From: Toxorhynchites rutilus septentrionalis
Lineage: Eukaryota > Arthropoda > Insecta > Diptera > Culicidae
Assembly: GCF_029784135.1 (NCBI RefSeq)
Contig: NC_073745.1
Location: 103,868,125-103,932,124, forward strand
Direction of reading: 5' to 3'
DNA: 64,000 nucleotides
Below the pieces are notes generated by a model, which saw only the letters and a program-made list of their open reading frames with translations, made no database searches and was not told the origin of the DNA. Numbering within the stretch: position 1 is the stretch's first letter; the number at the start of each line of letters is the position of its first letter. Of this stretch, positions 1-12,310 are shown piece after piece. A program made the translations under genes and the position numbers.

Positions 1-1963
<1,963 letters not shown>

Positions 1964-2400
1964 GTAACTTTTTCCCGGATATCATTCACCCGAAACAAGT
2001 TTACCCCAAGCACATTTACCCGAATGTAACAAATATCACCCGATTCTAACAAAACACAAAAGCAACATTTACCCGAATGCGACATTCGCTCGAATGTAAC
2101 GTTTACCAGAATGAAGAAGGGAAAATTTCGACAAATTTGGTTATTAGTTTCGTGGAATCTCCCGATAATAATAAAAATGAATTGTAATGAGGAAATTTGA
2201 AAATGATGCGGAACACTTCGCAGATTCATTTTTAGAAATAAGTGTGGATGCAATTAACATGTCTTCTTTCTTTTCCGTAATGCTCTTGAAGGGTAAGTGA
2301 ATTTTCAAAACTATGTTATTTTTTGTATTCGGTGGAACACAGGTTTGCTTGCGAGAGGCCGCCACATTTGACGGCGGGTGATTGGATAATGTTTATAATC
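1964..2400. repeat. Dispersed repeat with CACCCGAATGTAAC-like subrepeats, copy 1
   Basis: The first part is a degenerate short tandem repeat built on variants of ATTCACCCGAATGTAAC. It is followed by a non-tandem tail containing AATGAGGAAATTTGAAAAT and GCAATTAACATGTC. The same order of subrepeats and tail returns at 35630-35940. A further shared block, GGTGGAACACAGGTTTGC, sits at 2331 here and at 36359 in the other copy. This marks an interspersed repeat family of unknown class. Confidence 0.7.
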
Positions 2401-3204
2401 GAATTGGAATATCCAACTGAAATAATGATTTAATTACTATATAAGTGAAACTAAATCACTTTTCCAAAATTTTGAATAGTACAGTACGCAACGCCGCTTT
2501 TTCTCGTTTATGTTCTACCCACGCAATATACGAGTTTTTCAAAATCATTAAACTGTTTGTCAAAAAATCGTAGCTCTAAATCCAGATGATTGTATAAAAT
2601 ATGGTGTACAGCAAAGTAGGGGCGACATCAATGACCTTCATAGAAAAAAAACATTTTTAAACACCGTTACTCAAATATAGAGTTGAATATGAAAAGCTCA
2701 AAACATTATCTTCCAGAACGTTTTGAGACATAAAAGTTTTCAAAGTTTAGTTCAATTTCTGGGTACGATTTTTTATCAGTGTATTTTAAATTTAATTTTT
2801 TGAATTATTAATTGATTTGTCGTCCATTATCAGGAATATTGATTTGAGTTTTTGAAGAAGATTGAAAGACAAGACAGAATACACGATTGCATAGTTAACG
2901 TAGGACTATGATCATTGTTGGCGAGAACAAATTTTTATTAAAATTTAAGAATGATTTCTTTAGCATTAGTATAAGCATCAAACAAGCTGCACAATCTCGT
3001 AGGTGGTACGAATTCATAATTGTGAAGCTTAGAGGCTCGCCCCCATCTGTTGCTGATGGTTCGAAGTAGCTCTTAGATGAAAGCGTGCTTTCTCCAATGA
3101 TCAAGAATTGTCAATTGTCAAGAATTGTCCAATGATCAAGAATTGTAATGAAATGTAACCTTTCTACGTTGAGGTGAAATTTGAGTGGCTATTACATGTA
3201 CAGT
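2401..3204. other. Unassigned sequence
   Basis: No gene seen. A variant of the shared motif, GTTAACGTAGGACTATG, lies at 2894-2910. A short imperfect duplication built on CAAGAATTGT is visible around 3100-3145. Confidence 0.4.
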
Positions 3205-3440
3205 GCACAATGGTCCAGGAGATGCATTTAAGTGGAAATTAGCATTTTGAGCTCGACAGTTATTCTCTAGACAAAAACTGTCTTAGACAAAGTTGTTACT
3301 CATAGATAGAGGTAAACATAGTTCGACAATGTTTGTAGCTCCAATTATTTGAGACATCTTTGTAGAACAAAGTTTTTCTCTATCTCTTGAGATAACCGAT
3401 ATAGCGCCTTTTTTCTAAGTTACGTTAGGGTTACCATGAA
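3205..3440. repeat. Partial copy of the foldback repeat family found at 61-62.9 kb
   Basis: Blocks such as TGCACAATGGTCCAG, ATTTAAGTGGAAATTAGCAT, CTCGACAGTTATTCTCTAGAC and ATAGATAGAGGTAAACATAG match the reverse complement of 62690-62880 in the same order. This copy lacks roughly 110 bp that the 62 kb copy has between the TCTCTAGAC and TAGATAGAGG blocks. The sequence then matches the outer arm near 61250-61390 (AACCGATATAGCGC, CTAAGTT.CGTTAGGGTT). It is a non-coding interspersed repeat. Confidence 0.75.
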
Positions 3441-3996
3441 AAGATTTTTGAAGATTTTGCTTGAATTTTCACCAGCAGTTGTTTATATCGATATTGCAGC
3501 CAAATTAAGAAAGATAGAGGTTGAGTGTCAAAAAACAAATTGTAGAGCGGTTAGAGAGCTTCAATTTAATTGATAGAAATAATCTAGTTTATTATAAATT
3601 TTTAGGACGAAATTAATAATTATATTATTAACTATTAAGTTTTTTACTTCCAAAATGTTATTAAAACCCACTAATTTAGATGTTCCACTACTATATCCGG
3701 TATAAAATTTTCTCTACTTTTAAACTAAAGCAACCGAATCGTCTTCCGTAGCGTACTTTTTAATGTAGAGCCAGTTTGAGGCAACAGAGTCCGGAACAAA
3801 AAAAAAGTTCTACAACTCTGTCATTGTTGAAATTCGAACATGTGTGTAGAACGATTTTTTCCATCAAACATGATCGTCTATCACCTCCTGAGAGAATCTG
3901 GATAAATTTAAGGGGGTGAATCAAAAATCAAATTCCTTTTTTATATTCAAAAAAAGGAAAAAAAACATGCAAAAAAAACGAATAAATTTTTTTTTT
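3441..3996. other. Unassigned sequence
   Basis: AT-rich, with no recognisable gene or terminal repeat. Confidence 0.4.
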
Positions 3997-4064
3997 GACT
4001 CGATTATATACAGGATTCGATTATATACAGTGAAAAGAAATCAGAAACTGTATGTAATCGAGTC
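3997..4064. repeat. Direct pair plus inverted copy of a 17-bp motif
   Basis: GACTCGATTATATACAG (3997-4013) is followed directly by GATTCGATTATATACAG (4014-4030). The inverted form CTGTATGTAATCGAGTC lies at 4048-4064. The inverted pair can form a hairpin with a short loop. It probably represents termini or subterminal repeats of a small mobile element, but no complete element could be delimited. Confidence 0.6.
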
Positions 4065-4295
4065 CGCGCTGTATTGGTATTTACTGAGGAAATTTGTTAG
4101 TAAAATTATATAATACTAAGTCGAAGTATGTTCCAACTGCACTCTGGCTTTCCGTTTAGAGTCACATAAGCAGCTGTATGAAAATAATTGGTTTGTTAAA
4201 TTATGATTTGATCTGGAATCATAATACAAAATCATAAAAAAAAACTAGAAACAGAAATTTGGGTGCGGAAATTTAAGAATGAATTCTTCAGTGCA

Positions 4296-4715
4296 TCAAA
4301 GGGCCTGGCTGGGTAAGGAAGAAAAAGTTCCCCAAACCAAATCACCCGTTCTATGGAAAATATTGTATAGGGTACATAAGGAATTTTTACTATTCTATTT
4401 ACACCTTTGAGATTCATTATAGGATCTATGGTAAAAAAACGTACTTTTCAAAAAAATTTCCACGCCATTCTTGATAGCTTCGAGATAAAAATTTAGGAAA
4501 AATATTGAAAGTGTGTCTTACCATTGTGTATCAATAAATATTTCAAAAAAATTGTTCATCAATGATTGAAGTACTAAAAAGGATCTTGAAATAATGATTT
4601 TTTTTTGGATGATTCAGAGATTCAGTACTACTCTTATTCGTATTTAAATGTGTTTCTACGCCTTTTCTAGATTTGTTTGATTTTTTTCAGAATTTTAGCA
4701 GTGTGGCGCGACACT
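4296..4715 (+). repeat. Single-arm copy of the AAAGGGCCTGGC foldback family
   Basis: It starts with AAAGGGCCTGGCTGGGTAAG, followed by CCCCAAACCAAATCACC and ATGGAAAATATTGTATAG, and ends near a GTGGCGCGACA block. The same order is present in both arms of the 2-kb palindrome at 37393-39367. No coding capacity is visible. It lies immediately before the left end of mariner copy 1. Confidence 0.75.
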
Positions 4716-4719
4716 AATA

Positions 4720-5924
4720 TTAGGGTTGGGGAAAAAGAAATGTCGTATTTCTGATCAAAATTTGACGCTTTATCTAACATACATTAAATTATCCAATTTA
4801 ACTCAAATATGCACCGTTTTGTTCGCAAACTTGTTGCCATTTAGAAGGCAACTTCATTATTCCCCTTTTAAAAAACCCCCCTCTTTATTTGCAAAAAACT
4901 CAGACAGCCAGTTTTTGCAAGCCTCTTTTGAAGTCAACTTAGTATCACCAAGAGCGTTTTGCATGAACCGGAAGAGATGATAATCACTCGGAGCCAGGTC
5001 CGAACTATACGGTGGGTGCAATAGGACATCCCATCCGAGCTCCCGTAGCTTCTGGCGGGTCATCAAAGATGTGTGAGGCTGGGCGTTGTCCTGGTGGAAA
5101 ATAACACCATTCCTAATGATCATTTCTGGCCGCTTCTGATCAATCGCCTGCTTCAAACGGTCAAGCTGCTGACAGTAAAGAACCAAGTTGAGGGTCTGGC
5201 CATAGTTGAGCAGCTCATAGTGGATGTTTCCCTTCCAATGCAACCAAACATACAGCAAAACCTTCCTGGCTGTCAATCCGGGCTTGGCGATGGTTTGGGC
5301 CGGCTCACCGCGCTTCGACCACGACTTGTTTCGCTTTAGGTTGTCGTACGTGATCCACTTTTCATCACCAGTCACCATTTTCTTCAAAAATGGGTCGAGT
5401 TCGTTCCGTTTCAGCAGTGCATCGCAGGCGTTGATTCGGTCTAAAAGAATTTTTTGCGTGAACTCGTATGGCACCCATACATCCAGCTTTTTTTTTGGAA
5501 TCCAATCTTCTGCAAAAATCCAAACGGTTTTATGGTCTATACCTAGTTCCTGGCCAATCGAGCGAGTGCTCCCATGCCGGTCAACTCGGATGATTTCAAC
5601 GGTTTTATCGGTTTCCACGACGATTGGCCTACCAGTACGGGGTGTATCTTCGACAGCCACTACACCAGAACGTTACAGTTTTATCTCGCCGGTAGTAAAA
5701 ACGTAAAATATGGCGAATTTCTTGCTTGGTGGACTCCATCTATGACGCGCTATAACTTGAGACTGAAAAGGACAATCACAACACTGTCAAAACGACACTT
5801 GTAGCACAGATTGTCGTCTTTAAATAGCCGTATAGTATGACCCGATGCGATAAGTACAACACAATATATGTTTAAGTGTTGCCATATATTGACAATATAC
5901 GACATTTCTTTTTCCCCAACCCAA
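4720..5924 (-). mobile_element. mariner transposon copy 1 (D,D34D), 1205 bp, defective
   Basis: The terminal inverted repeats are nearly identical. The left end begins TTAGGGTTGGGGAAAAAG and the right end, read inward, begins TTGGGTTGGGGAAAAAGA. Both continue into AAATGTCGTAT. TA dinucleotides flank both ends (4718-4719 and 5925-5926), as expected of mariner. Length is close to the usual 1.2-1.3 kb. The transposase lies on the minus strand and is broken, so the copy is not autonomous. Confidence 0.92.
4798..5739 (-). pseudogene. mariner transposase pseudogene (copy 1)
   Basis: Mariner transposases bind the terminal repeats and cut and paste the element at TA. An uninterrupted frame on the minus strand (5660 down to 4857) carries all three catalytic aspartates: the D of TGDEKW, the D of HQDNAQPHTS and the D of APSDYHLF. 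The last two are separated by 34 residues, as in D,D34D mariners. The start ATG is at 5739 (MESTKQEIRH). About 90 bp encoding the rest of the N-terminal helix-turn-helix is missing when compared with copy 2, leaving the N-terminal piece out of frame. A second frameshift near 4860 separates the frame from the expected C-terminus (...MKLPSKWQQVCEQNGAYLS), which ends with TAA at 4798. The catalytic core is therefore intact but the gene is dead. Confidence 0.93.
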
Positions 5925-6035
5925 TATATATTAGGGTGCCAATGAATGTACACCCAAAGTAGCGTTGACAGTAAACATGTCATCTTTGGCAGAAATGATG
6001 CCATTTAGTGTGCTGGAGAGTCAAATGCGCAAATA

Positions 6036-6222
6036 ATGAGCTGTTTTAAAAGCTTAAAAATGGTTTGTATGTATGCGTGCAGACATCTCTTTCTGTTTTT
6101 TTTAAATTGTTGGAATTGTGCCAAAAAAAAGTCCATACGACGTCAATGGGGATCGAACCAAGGCTGGCTGGAATACAAAGCTATTTTACACGACCACGCT
6201 ATCCACATGGCTAATGATGCTT
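6036..6222 (-). mobile_element. tRNA-derived SINE or tRNA pseudogene fragment
   Basis: On the minus strand, 6222 down to about 6142 reads like a tRNA: an A-box-like block (TGGATAGCGTGGTCGT) and a B box (GGTTCGATCCC) at the normal spacing. The anticodon and acceptor stems are not convincing, and the 3' side runs on into non-tRNA sequence with T- and A-rich tracts. This suggests a SINE head or tRNA pseudogene, not a functional tRNA. It is a different family from the three related SINEs at 30.2, 42.7 and 50.6 kb. The 3' limit is uncertain. Confidence 0.55.
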
Positions 6223-8285
6223 GAGCAGTTGTTCAGCAAATACGTGATAATATTGCACCTGATTATAAAATGAAGTTCGGAAGTTTTTTCTAAGAGTAAT
6301 AAAGGAGCGCATGAAGGAGAACAATATCTATCTCGGTCTGGGCCGTGTATGTGGCAAAGTATGCGGAAAGATTATTCGTCTTTTGTTTCGCTCGCTCGTA
6401 TTAATCTTATATTGCTGTACCATGTATATTATACAAATTCTAACCAGTATTTGTGAGTCATGACATTTTCTGTTATGTTATGTCTCATTTAATGTCATAA
6501 ATCGGGACGACAAAACATGAGCTAAAAATCAATTTTGGGTGCACCATAAACCATGTTTATGTACAAATTATTAAAAAATCGGCGAGAGTCAGGGCCGCGG
6601 CCGTGGGATTGCTTGATACTGTCATATTTCTTATTCCTACAATAACATGAAGGGCAAAAACAAATCCGAGAAATATGAGGGTTGTGGCGAATGAATTCGC
6701 TGCTTTTCTTCAACATACTAATTTGTCAAGGTTATTAATTTGGTCAAAATTTCACAATCTGAATGAAGTGTTTCCATGAAGTTACGTTTTACATAATAAT
6801 CCGGGAATTCATTAAGAAAAATATACACAGAAATACAGCAAAAATATAGCAATCAACTATTTATTTAATGTTTCTGAAAAAACGAATGCGTATTAGAGAA
6901 TTATATATATTTCGAGTAGAGCTGTGTGATAATTTTTTTATATTTCACTATTCGATATGAATATTTGCGTATGCTATTATTCTATTCTGAAAACGCAAAA
7001 CTAATTTTCCCATTTTCGCCTATGAGTGCGTCAATGATTGAGTATGTGCGAAAATATTGTTTGCATAAAAGATTTCCCACTGGGGAGCTCATTTCACTGT
7101 CTCGCACCCTCCAAGCAATATGAGCTATATTCTGTTTATATGGGAATACTGTTTATTTTGCCTCAATCATTCCGGCCGGGATTGTTTTCACATTCCCAAA
7201 TAGAGCTCCCTGTCTATCTCCCTTGTGGGTTTGTGGGTGTGTTACGAGTCTCACTCTCGCGAGTCAATATCTCGATGACATCACCGTTCAATCCGCTTCG
7301 TCCGTCCGTTCCAATGGGTGGGAAAAATAGAGTGTAATGGCAATAGCAATAGCAATAGAGCAAAACAGCATCAGCATCGGAACAATCGTATCGGCAAATC
7401 ATTTATTAATCGCTCAAACCCGTCAATTCGTCGTCGTTGTCGTCGTCGGGTTGGAGAAATATTTTTTTATATACCTACGAGGTACATGTAACCAACCGGG
7501 GGGTAATTTGTGTATTTCTAGATGCAATATATTTATACAACCGCCGCCGCCGCCGTTGTTCCCGTTTGGAGAATTGCTTTTCTCCCGAAGGGTTTTCGCC
7601 GTTTCTGTGGATTTGTTTTCATCGGCTGTGGCTCCAGCTGACTTCGCGAAGCGAAGAACCAAAAAAGGGAGTTGGAAACTTTGTACTCCAGAACAGAGGA
7701 AGGAAGAAACGCAAACCAAGCGCGCTTTGAAAGGTTTGGTCACGACGTCAGCAGCAGCATCACATCGCCAAGCCATGATCCAGCAGAGTTTTTCTTGACG
7801 GAGGAGATGAAAGCAAATCGACGACGACCCGCGCCCCGAAAGTGAATAATGATGAGATAATTCAGCTGGTTCAGGCGGGGAGTTTAGTGTTCGCGTTTTT
7901 TTCCTGTGTAATCCGATTTTTATTCTCACTGGTTGATCGTTTTAGTGAGCGTTTTTTTTTTGTTGCTAGAATAGCGAAAGAAGTGGCAATAAATAGTTCA
8001 AATTGATTAAGAAGTAGGTCCACGGAAAGGGAAACTACTGCATCGTTGTGTGGCGCAAAAAAAAACCATAGCAATTTTATGCTAAACGATACGCGTTGCT
8101 CTTTTTCGCTGTCGGTATGCACTTTGGTTTGGTTTCTCGGCGCAAAAAACCGTCTCAAGTATTGAATTTGATTTGCTAATGAGCGGCACGAGATGCAGAC
8201 GAAAAAGTAGAAGGAAGTGGTGTGAAATTTGAATTGTGTTTGATTTTTTTTTAATATTTGACGTGTAAAATTTTTATTTCCCTTT
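6223..8285. other. Unassigned; GC-richer from about 7200, possible promoter/5' region
   Basis: No gene is recognised. The part from about 7200 is richer in CpG and in short repeats such as CGTCGT and CCGCCGCCG than the surrounding repeat-laden DNA. It leads into the candidate first exon at 8403. The open frames here (7337-7798 and 7423-7929) overlap on opposite strands and show no domain. Confidence 0.4.
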
Positions 8286-8336
8286 TTGGGATTCTTCGTT
8301 CAGTGTGGAGTGAAACGGAAAAGTGTTCCGAATAAC

Positions 8337-8366
8337 AGAGAGAAAGAGAGAGAGAGAGAGAGAGAG
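8337..8366. repeat. (GA)n microsatellite
   Basis: About 30 bp of GA repeat lies just upstream of the candidate start codon at 8403, probably within a 5' untranslated region. Confidence 0.85.
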
Positions 8367-8402
8367 CAAGTGAGTGCCGTATTATTGGCTGCAGCATCTG
8401 CA

Positions 8403-8584
8403 ATGCTACGTTCACCAGCCCACATAATAGGGCATGGCCCGACGGGAGCGGGTGGGGGTGTTATGAGCTTGCACACACACGCATCGTCACCACCCCACGC
8501 GCGAACATCCCTGTTCGATTCCTGCCACCGGAAGATTCGACTCATCGGAGGAGGACCCGTTGCCTTCCTGGGAGGATTAGTAGC
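8403..8584 (+). CDS. Candidate first coding exon of an unrecognised host gene
   Basis: An ATG at 8403 with G at -3 opens a 60-codon frame beginning MLRSPAHIIGHGPTG. It ends at 8584, directly before a consensus-like 5' splice donor, GTAAGT (8585-8590). The exon would end with two bases of a split codon. Composition is unlike the AT-rich repeats around it: GC-rich, with Gly/Pro/His/Ser-rich codons, including a GPTGAGGG segment and a hydrophobic end (LIGGGPVAFLGGLVA). I do not recognise the protein. A start-site-like TTCAGTGTGG lies near 8299, which would give a leader of about 100 nt. A downstream exon was not found in the window; the intron may be long, or the frame may be fortuitous. The same frame is open upstream to 8286, so the ATG is a choice. 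Confidence 0.35.
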
Positions 8585-8837
8585 GTAAGTATCATCGCAT
8601 TGAAATGTTACAACATTTGATACAGGAATCTGTTCACCCGAGTTCTATTTTTCCTCCAAAAGTATAAATTTTTCTAATCTCAACATTTACCTGAATATTA
8701 TAGGAAGAAATATGAAAAAAGAAGGGTAATGTCGGGGACATAACTGGAGAAACGTAGCACTACACCAAGGGTTATCAATTTAAATATATCGTTTTATTTT
8801 CGTCTGTTCGAATTTTTCAAAGGGTAATGTGATTTGT
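8585..8837. other. Unassigned sequence (possible intron)
   Basis: AT-rich sequence between the GTAAGT donor and the hAT insertion. CACCCGAGTT and CATTTACCTGAA near 8636-8696 faintly resemble the CACCCGAATG repeat family. Confidence 0.3.
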
Positions 8838-9059
8838 GCGTGAAGTAGAGATTGGCAAAACGGTTCATTCCAGTGAGCGGCTCAGAGCCGCTCGTTCATT
8901 GAAACGAGCCGGTTCATTTGAGCGGCTCGATGACTCTTTTCAAAAAGCGATTTATTCGGATAAAGTTTAAAACATCAGTTAGTGCATAGAATAACAAAAA
9001 TATTACTTTTTCTAGATTTTTTCTAATAAATTTTCATCATATTTTTGTTTATAATCATG

Positions 9060-9290
9060 ATTTTTTCGATGTTACCTGATGAATGAATATTCCGTCTTTC
9101 ACTGCGAACTTGTTCTGCATACGAGAAAATTCGCTCACATGGCACTGAAGGCGCTGGAATATAGTCTTTTCAGAACGATTTCGTAGAGCCGAGGATGGAC
9201 AGAGTTTCTTTCTTTTCTCCAAAGCAAAGGCTCGCTTAATCCTTGCAAATGTGGTTCCGATATTTGTCCAACTCAACTACTGCAGCAGCT
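9060..9290 (-). pseudogene. hAT transposase C-terminal (dimerisation) remnant
   Basis: On the minus strand, 9163 down to about 9110 reads YIPAPSVPCERIFSYAEQ. This matches the conserved hAT C-terminal pattern (IPATSVPSERxFSxAG) that mediates transposase dimerisation. The surrounding residues are in other frames, so frameshifts are present, and the upstream RNase-H-like core and zinc-finger domain are absent. It lies within the TSD-flanked element at 8846-9960 and supports the hAT assignment independently of the ends. Confidence 0.75.
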
Positions 9291-9459
9291 TTTGGATCAT
9301 GCAAGGCTTGAAGTTTACCAACCAATGCATCAAACTACTCCCACACAGATGACCGCACTTCATCTGACTGCTAACTGCTACTTGCTTAATTATTTTTTAG
9401 CTTTTAGTACATTATCTGTAATACTATTATGTTTAATCACAATGAAACTTAACACGTTG

Positions 9460-9815
9460 AGTCCCGTGTCGGTCTCAGACATTGAGCTTTTCGTTAAAAA
9501 AATATATATTGCTATTTCGTGGCGGCAGCCATTACGGGTTTGCATTTTTCACAAATAACTGTGTTCTACTGGTCAAGACCTTTCATTTGATACCCATATT
9601 GATGTGGTTTTGAAAAAAAATATACATCACCATTTTGTGGTGGCGGCCATTTTGGATTTGCATTCTTCACAGTGCTACTACGTCACGTTCTATTAGTCAA
9701 TACTAGCCAAGTTCATTTGATACCCATATTGATGTGGTTTTTGAAAAATATATATTGCCATTTTGTGGCGGTGACCATTTCAGATTTGCGTTTTTCACAG
9801 TGCTACTACGTCACG
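9460..9815. repeat. About 130-bp tandem repeat inside the hAT element
   Basis: Blocks TTTCATTTGATACCCATATTG and GCCATTTTG.GGTGGCGGCCAT recur with a period near 130 bp (for example 9588 and 9718), with a more divergent first unit near 9505. The array sits entirely within the hAT element and presumably arose after its internal deletion. Confidence 0.85.
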
Positions 9816-9968
9816 TTTTCATTCTTGAACCGCGGCTCTTTTTTGAACCGAGGCGCTTTTGAACCGATGCTCTTTTTTGAACCGTGGTTCATTTGTAAAG
9901 AGTCGTGGATCGTGCGCTCGTTCTGATGAACTGACTCAAATGAGCGTTCGCCCATCTCTAGCGTGAAG

Positions 9969-10189
9969 TAATCTACCCGGAGAATGACCTGAGGCTCTGT
10001 ACTTAAACGTTCAATCGCCAGGGATGATTTGGTGTCTCTGATGTGTGTCTTGAATTGAAGATTTCTTTTGTTTAAACTGAAGCTCATTTAACAGGATGAG
10101 TAAACGACGTGAAAAAGCTGAGTTATCCGTGTGTGAAATCCGAAATACCTTCTTTTTTAATTATTTATTAGTTTGTTTCTAAATGTATA
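9969..10189. other. Unassigned short interval
   Basis: Nothing recognisable between the hAT remnant and the MITE. Confidence 0.4.
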
Positions 10190-10191
10190 TA

Positions 10192-10808
10192 CCGTTCTGA
10201 ATCATATTTCGGACGCTTAAAGCATATGATGCAAAAAAAAGATCTAAACTTTATGCACAGGTTTGGTTGATATTTTGAAAAAAATAGATCAATATGCTGT
10301 TAAGCTTTCTACTTTGGTACCTATTTGATTGAAAACCTAAAAAAAATATCGAATAAAATGCTTTTCAAATGAAGTGAATAAGAATCAAACTTCGGACACT
10401 AAATCAAATTTCGGACAGATTCAATTCAAATTTCGGACACTTTATTTTGTAATTTTTTGGACGAAAATTACATTAAACTTGATTATATTTTATAGTCAAC
10501 GGCGAAACACTTACCAGTAAACTGTTAACGATGATGAGAACTGATGGAACACGGGAGAAATTTAAATATTTATGAACGGGTCTACGTGCTCACGCTAAGG
10601 AAACGTCAAACACAAACGATAATGAGTAGTGTTGTAAGATTTCTACCGATTATGTTATAATTCAAATGTAGTTCTCATGTGAAATGATAGTGAAACCAAG
10701 AGATTACTCTAAAGAAGCAATTGTGATATTAATTTTATAGTTATATCATCAGTGCATCAAGCATTTCAAGATATTAGAACAAAGTGTCCGAAATATGATT
10801 CAGAACGG
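10192..10808. mobile_element. MITE, 617 bp, 23-bp perfect TIRs and TA target site
   Basis: The left end begins CCGTTCTGAATCATATTTCG and continues GAC; the right end is its exact reverse complement over 23 bp. TA flanks both sides (10190-10191 and 10809-10810), pointing to a Tc1/mariner or pogo-type mobilising enzyme. No coding sequence is present. Internal copies of the terminal core (ATTTCGGACA) near 10392-10440 suggest subterminal binding-site repeats. Confidence 0.88.
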
Positions 10809-10810
10809 TA

Positions 10811-12061
10811 ACTTTCTTTGGGTGCGTAGAATTATTTTTAATTTAATAGATGCCAACATCTTTGCCATCAGTCGAGAAATGATTGCTTTTTCATATTTCT
10901 ATACATCGAAGATGTAAAGTAAGCGAACCAAATGGTTGCACTGAGCGGCGCAAATCATTCTCGAAGCATCCCGGGTCGATTACTACAATAAAATTTTTAA
11001 ATTAACTTCCAGTATCAGTATTAACATGTACTGTTGATTGTTCGCTGTCTAGAGCGACACTGACACACTGAACTTATTGATCATGTAAGCAATGTTCTTT
11101 CGAAAAACTGTACCAAAATCTGTGCCACTGAAAATAATTGTTGCATAGTAATATGTATTATTCTATTGTTAGCATGAAAACATAACTTTCAAGTCTAAAA
11201 TATTCATCTGTTCAGTGATGCTTATACATACTGTTGATAAACTTAAACTACATGATATCGGTTAATAAAAAATACGAATTACCCCCGCTATTTAATCAAA
11301 TGGTTAGATCTTACGATTGGGTTCATCATGTCGTTTCTGAGACGGTGCCGAAGCTACGAATCCAGTTTTATGCTCAGAAAAAAATCGCTCGGATGTAAAG
11401 GCTACCAAGGGTGTAAGAATTTAAAACATTGCAGTGTCTGGAATACAAGCGAATTATTTGTGTTTAGCATTCAATTTTTGTCCTCCAATCCTGCATATGC
11501 CTGTTTTCTATAATAATGATTTTCTCAGACACGCTCCGTTCATCTTTCATCCATGCCAAGGGTCTTGCTCTGGTTATTTCAAATAATAGAATCAAACAAA
11601 ACAGTGTTATTAATTTTACACTCAAAAAATCTATCTGAACTTTTTGTCAAAATTGTGTAATCTGTACCTAAAGAAATGAGAAAATCTGTACCTTTCCTCT
11701 ACTTGTCTAAATAGCCATAACAACCAATATTCACCTCCAGTTTCCAATCGAGCGAAATAGCTCTCACCTTTTTAAAATACCTTATTCACATTCGATTTCA
11801 AATTCGCTGAACTTTGGTGCCACTTTTAACCCAGAAACAATGTACAAATTCGCGAAAATCGAACAATCGGTCGCAAAAAGTCACCAATGAACATTTCTAA
11901 ATTCACACAAGAACTTTCTCGACGGAAAAATGGGTGGGTTACATCTATGATATAACCGCAAGGTTGACGTTGGACTTCCGTTGGCTTAGTAGCATTTGTA
12001 TGTATTGATGAAATTATTGATTGAATGAAACAATTTTCAAATTCGATTGAATTCAACATAT
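10811..12061. repeat. Mosaic of old dispersed repeats
   Basis: No gene seen. The block around 11020-11065 (TTAACATGTACTGTTGATTG, TCGCTGTCTAGAG) recurs at 57800-57835. The block around 11815-11900 (CCACTTTTAACCCAGAAACA, AATTCGCGAAAAT) recurs at 49085 and 58045. These are fragments of a widely dispersed, diverged element family. Confidence 0.6.
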
Positions 12062-12310
12062 TTACTTTGCGAATTCCGCCAGGCAGCTTTGGTTTGAAAC
12101 CCATCTTAGGGAAACACATTTCGATGGGAACAAAAATACCCCTGACTTGTATGTATTTGCAATGCCGATTTCCCTAGGCACCTTGGTTTTGAAGTCCGTG
12201 TTTTGGAAACATATTTCGGTGTGAAAAAAAAATACCACCGAATTGCATGTATTTGCAAAGCGGATTCCTCCAGGCACATTGATTTTGGAGTTTGTGTTGT
12301 TGGGGAAACC
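12062..12310. repeat. About 90-bp minisatellite, three diverged units
   Basis: Three units begin near 12065, 12155 and 12250. Each carries GCGAATTCC/GCCGATTTCC, CCAGGCA.CTTTGGTTT, a GGGAAACA(C/T)ATTTCG-like block and AAAATACC-CTGA, followed by TTGTATGTATTTGC between units. The minus-strand frames across it are repeat artefacts. Confidence 0.75.

Larger units (their letters stand above)
8846..9960 (-). mobile_element. hAT transposon remnant, 1115 bp, with 8-bp target-site duplication
   Basis: The 8-bp sequence GCGTGAAG lies directly outside both ends (8838-8845 and 9961-9968). Eight base pairs is the hAT target-site duplication size. The left end begins TAGAGATTGGCAAAACGG and the right end, read inward, begins TAGAGATGGGCGAACGC. 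The subterminal regions are rich in GAGCGGCTCG/GAACCG-type motifs in both orientations. A decayed hAT dimerisation segment lies inside on the minus strand. The element is far shorter than an autonomous hAT (2.5-4 kb), so it is an internally deleted copy. Confidence 0.9.
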
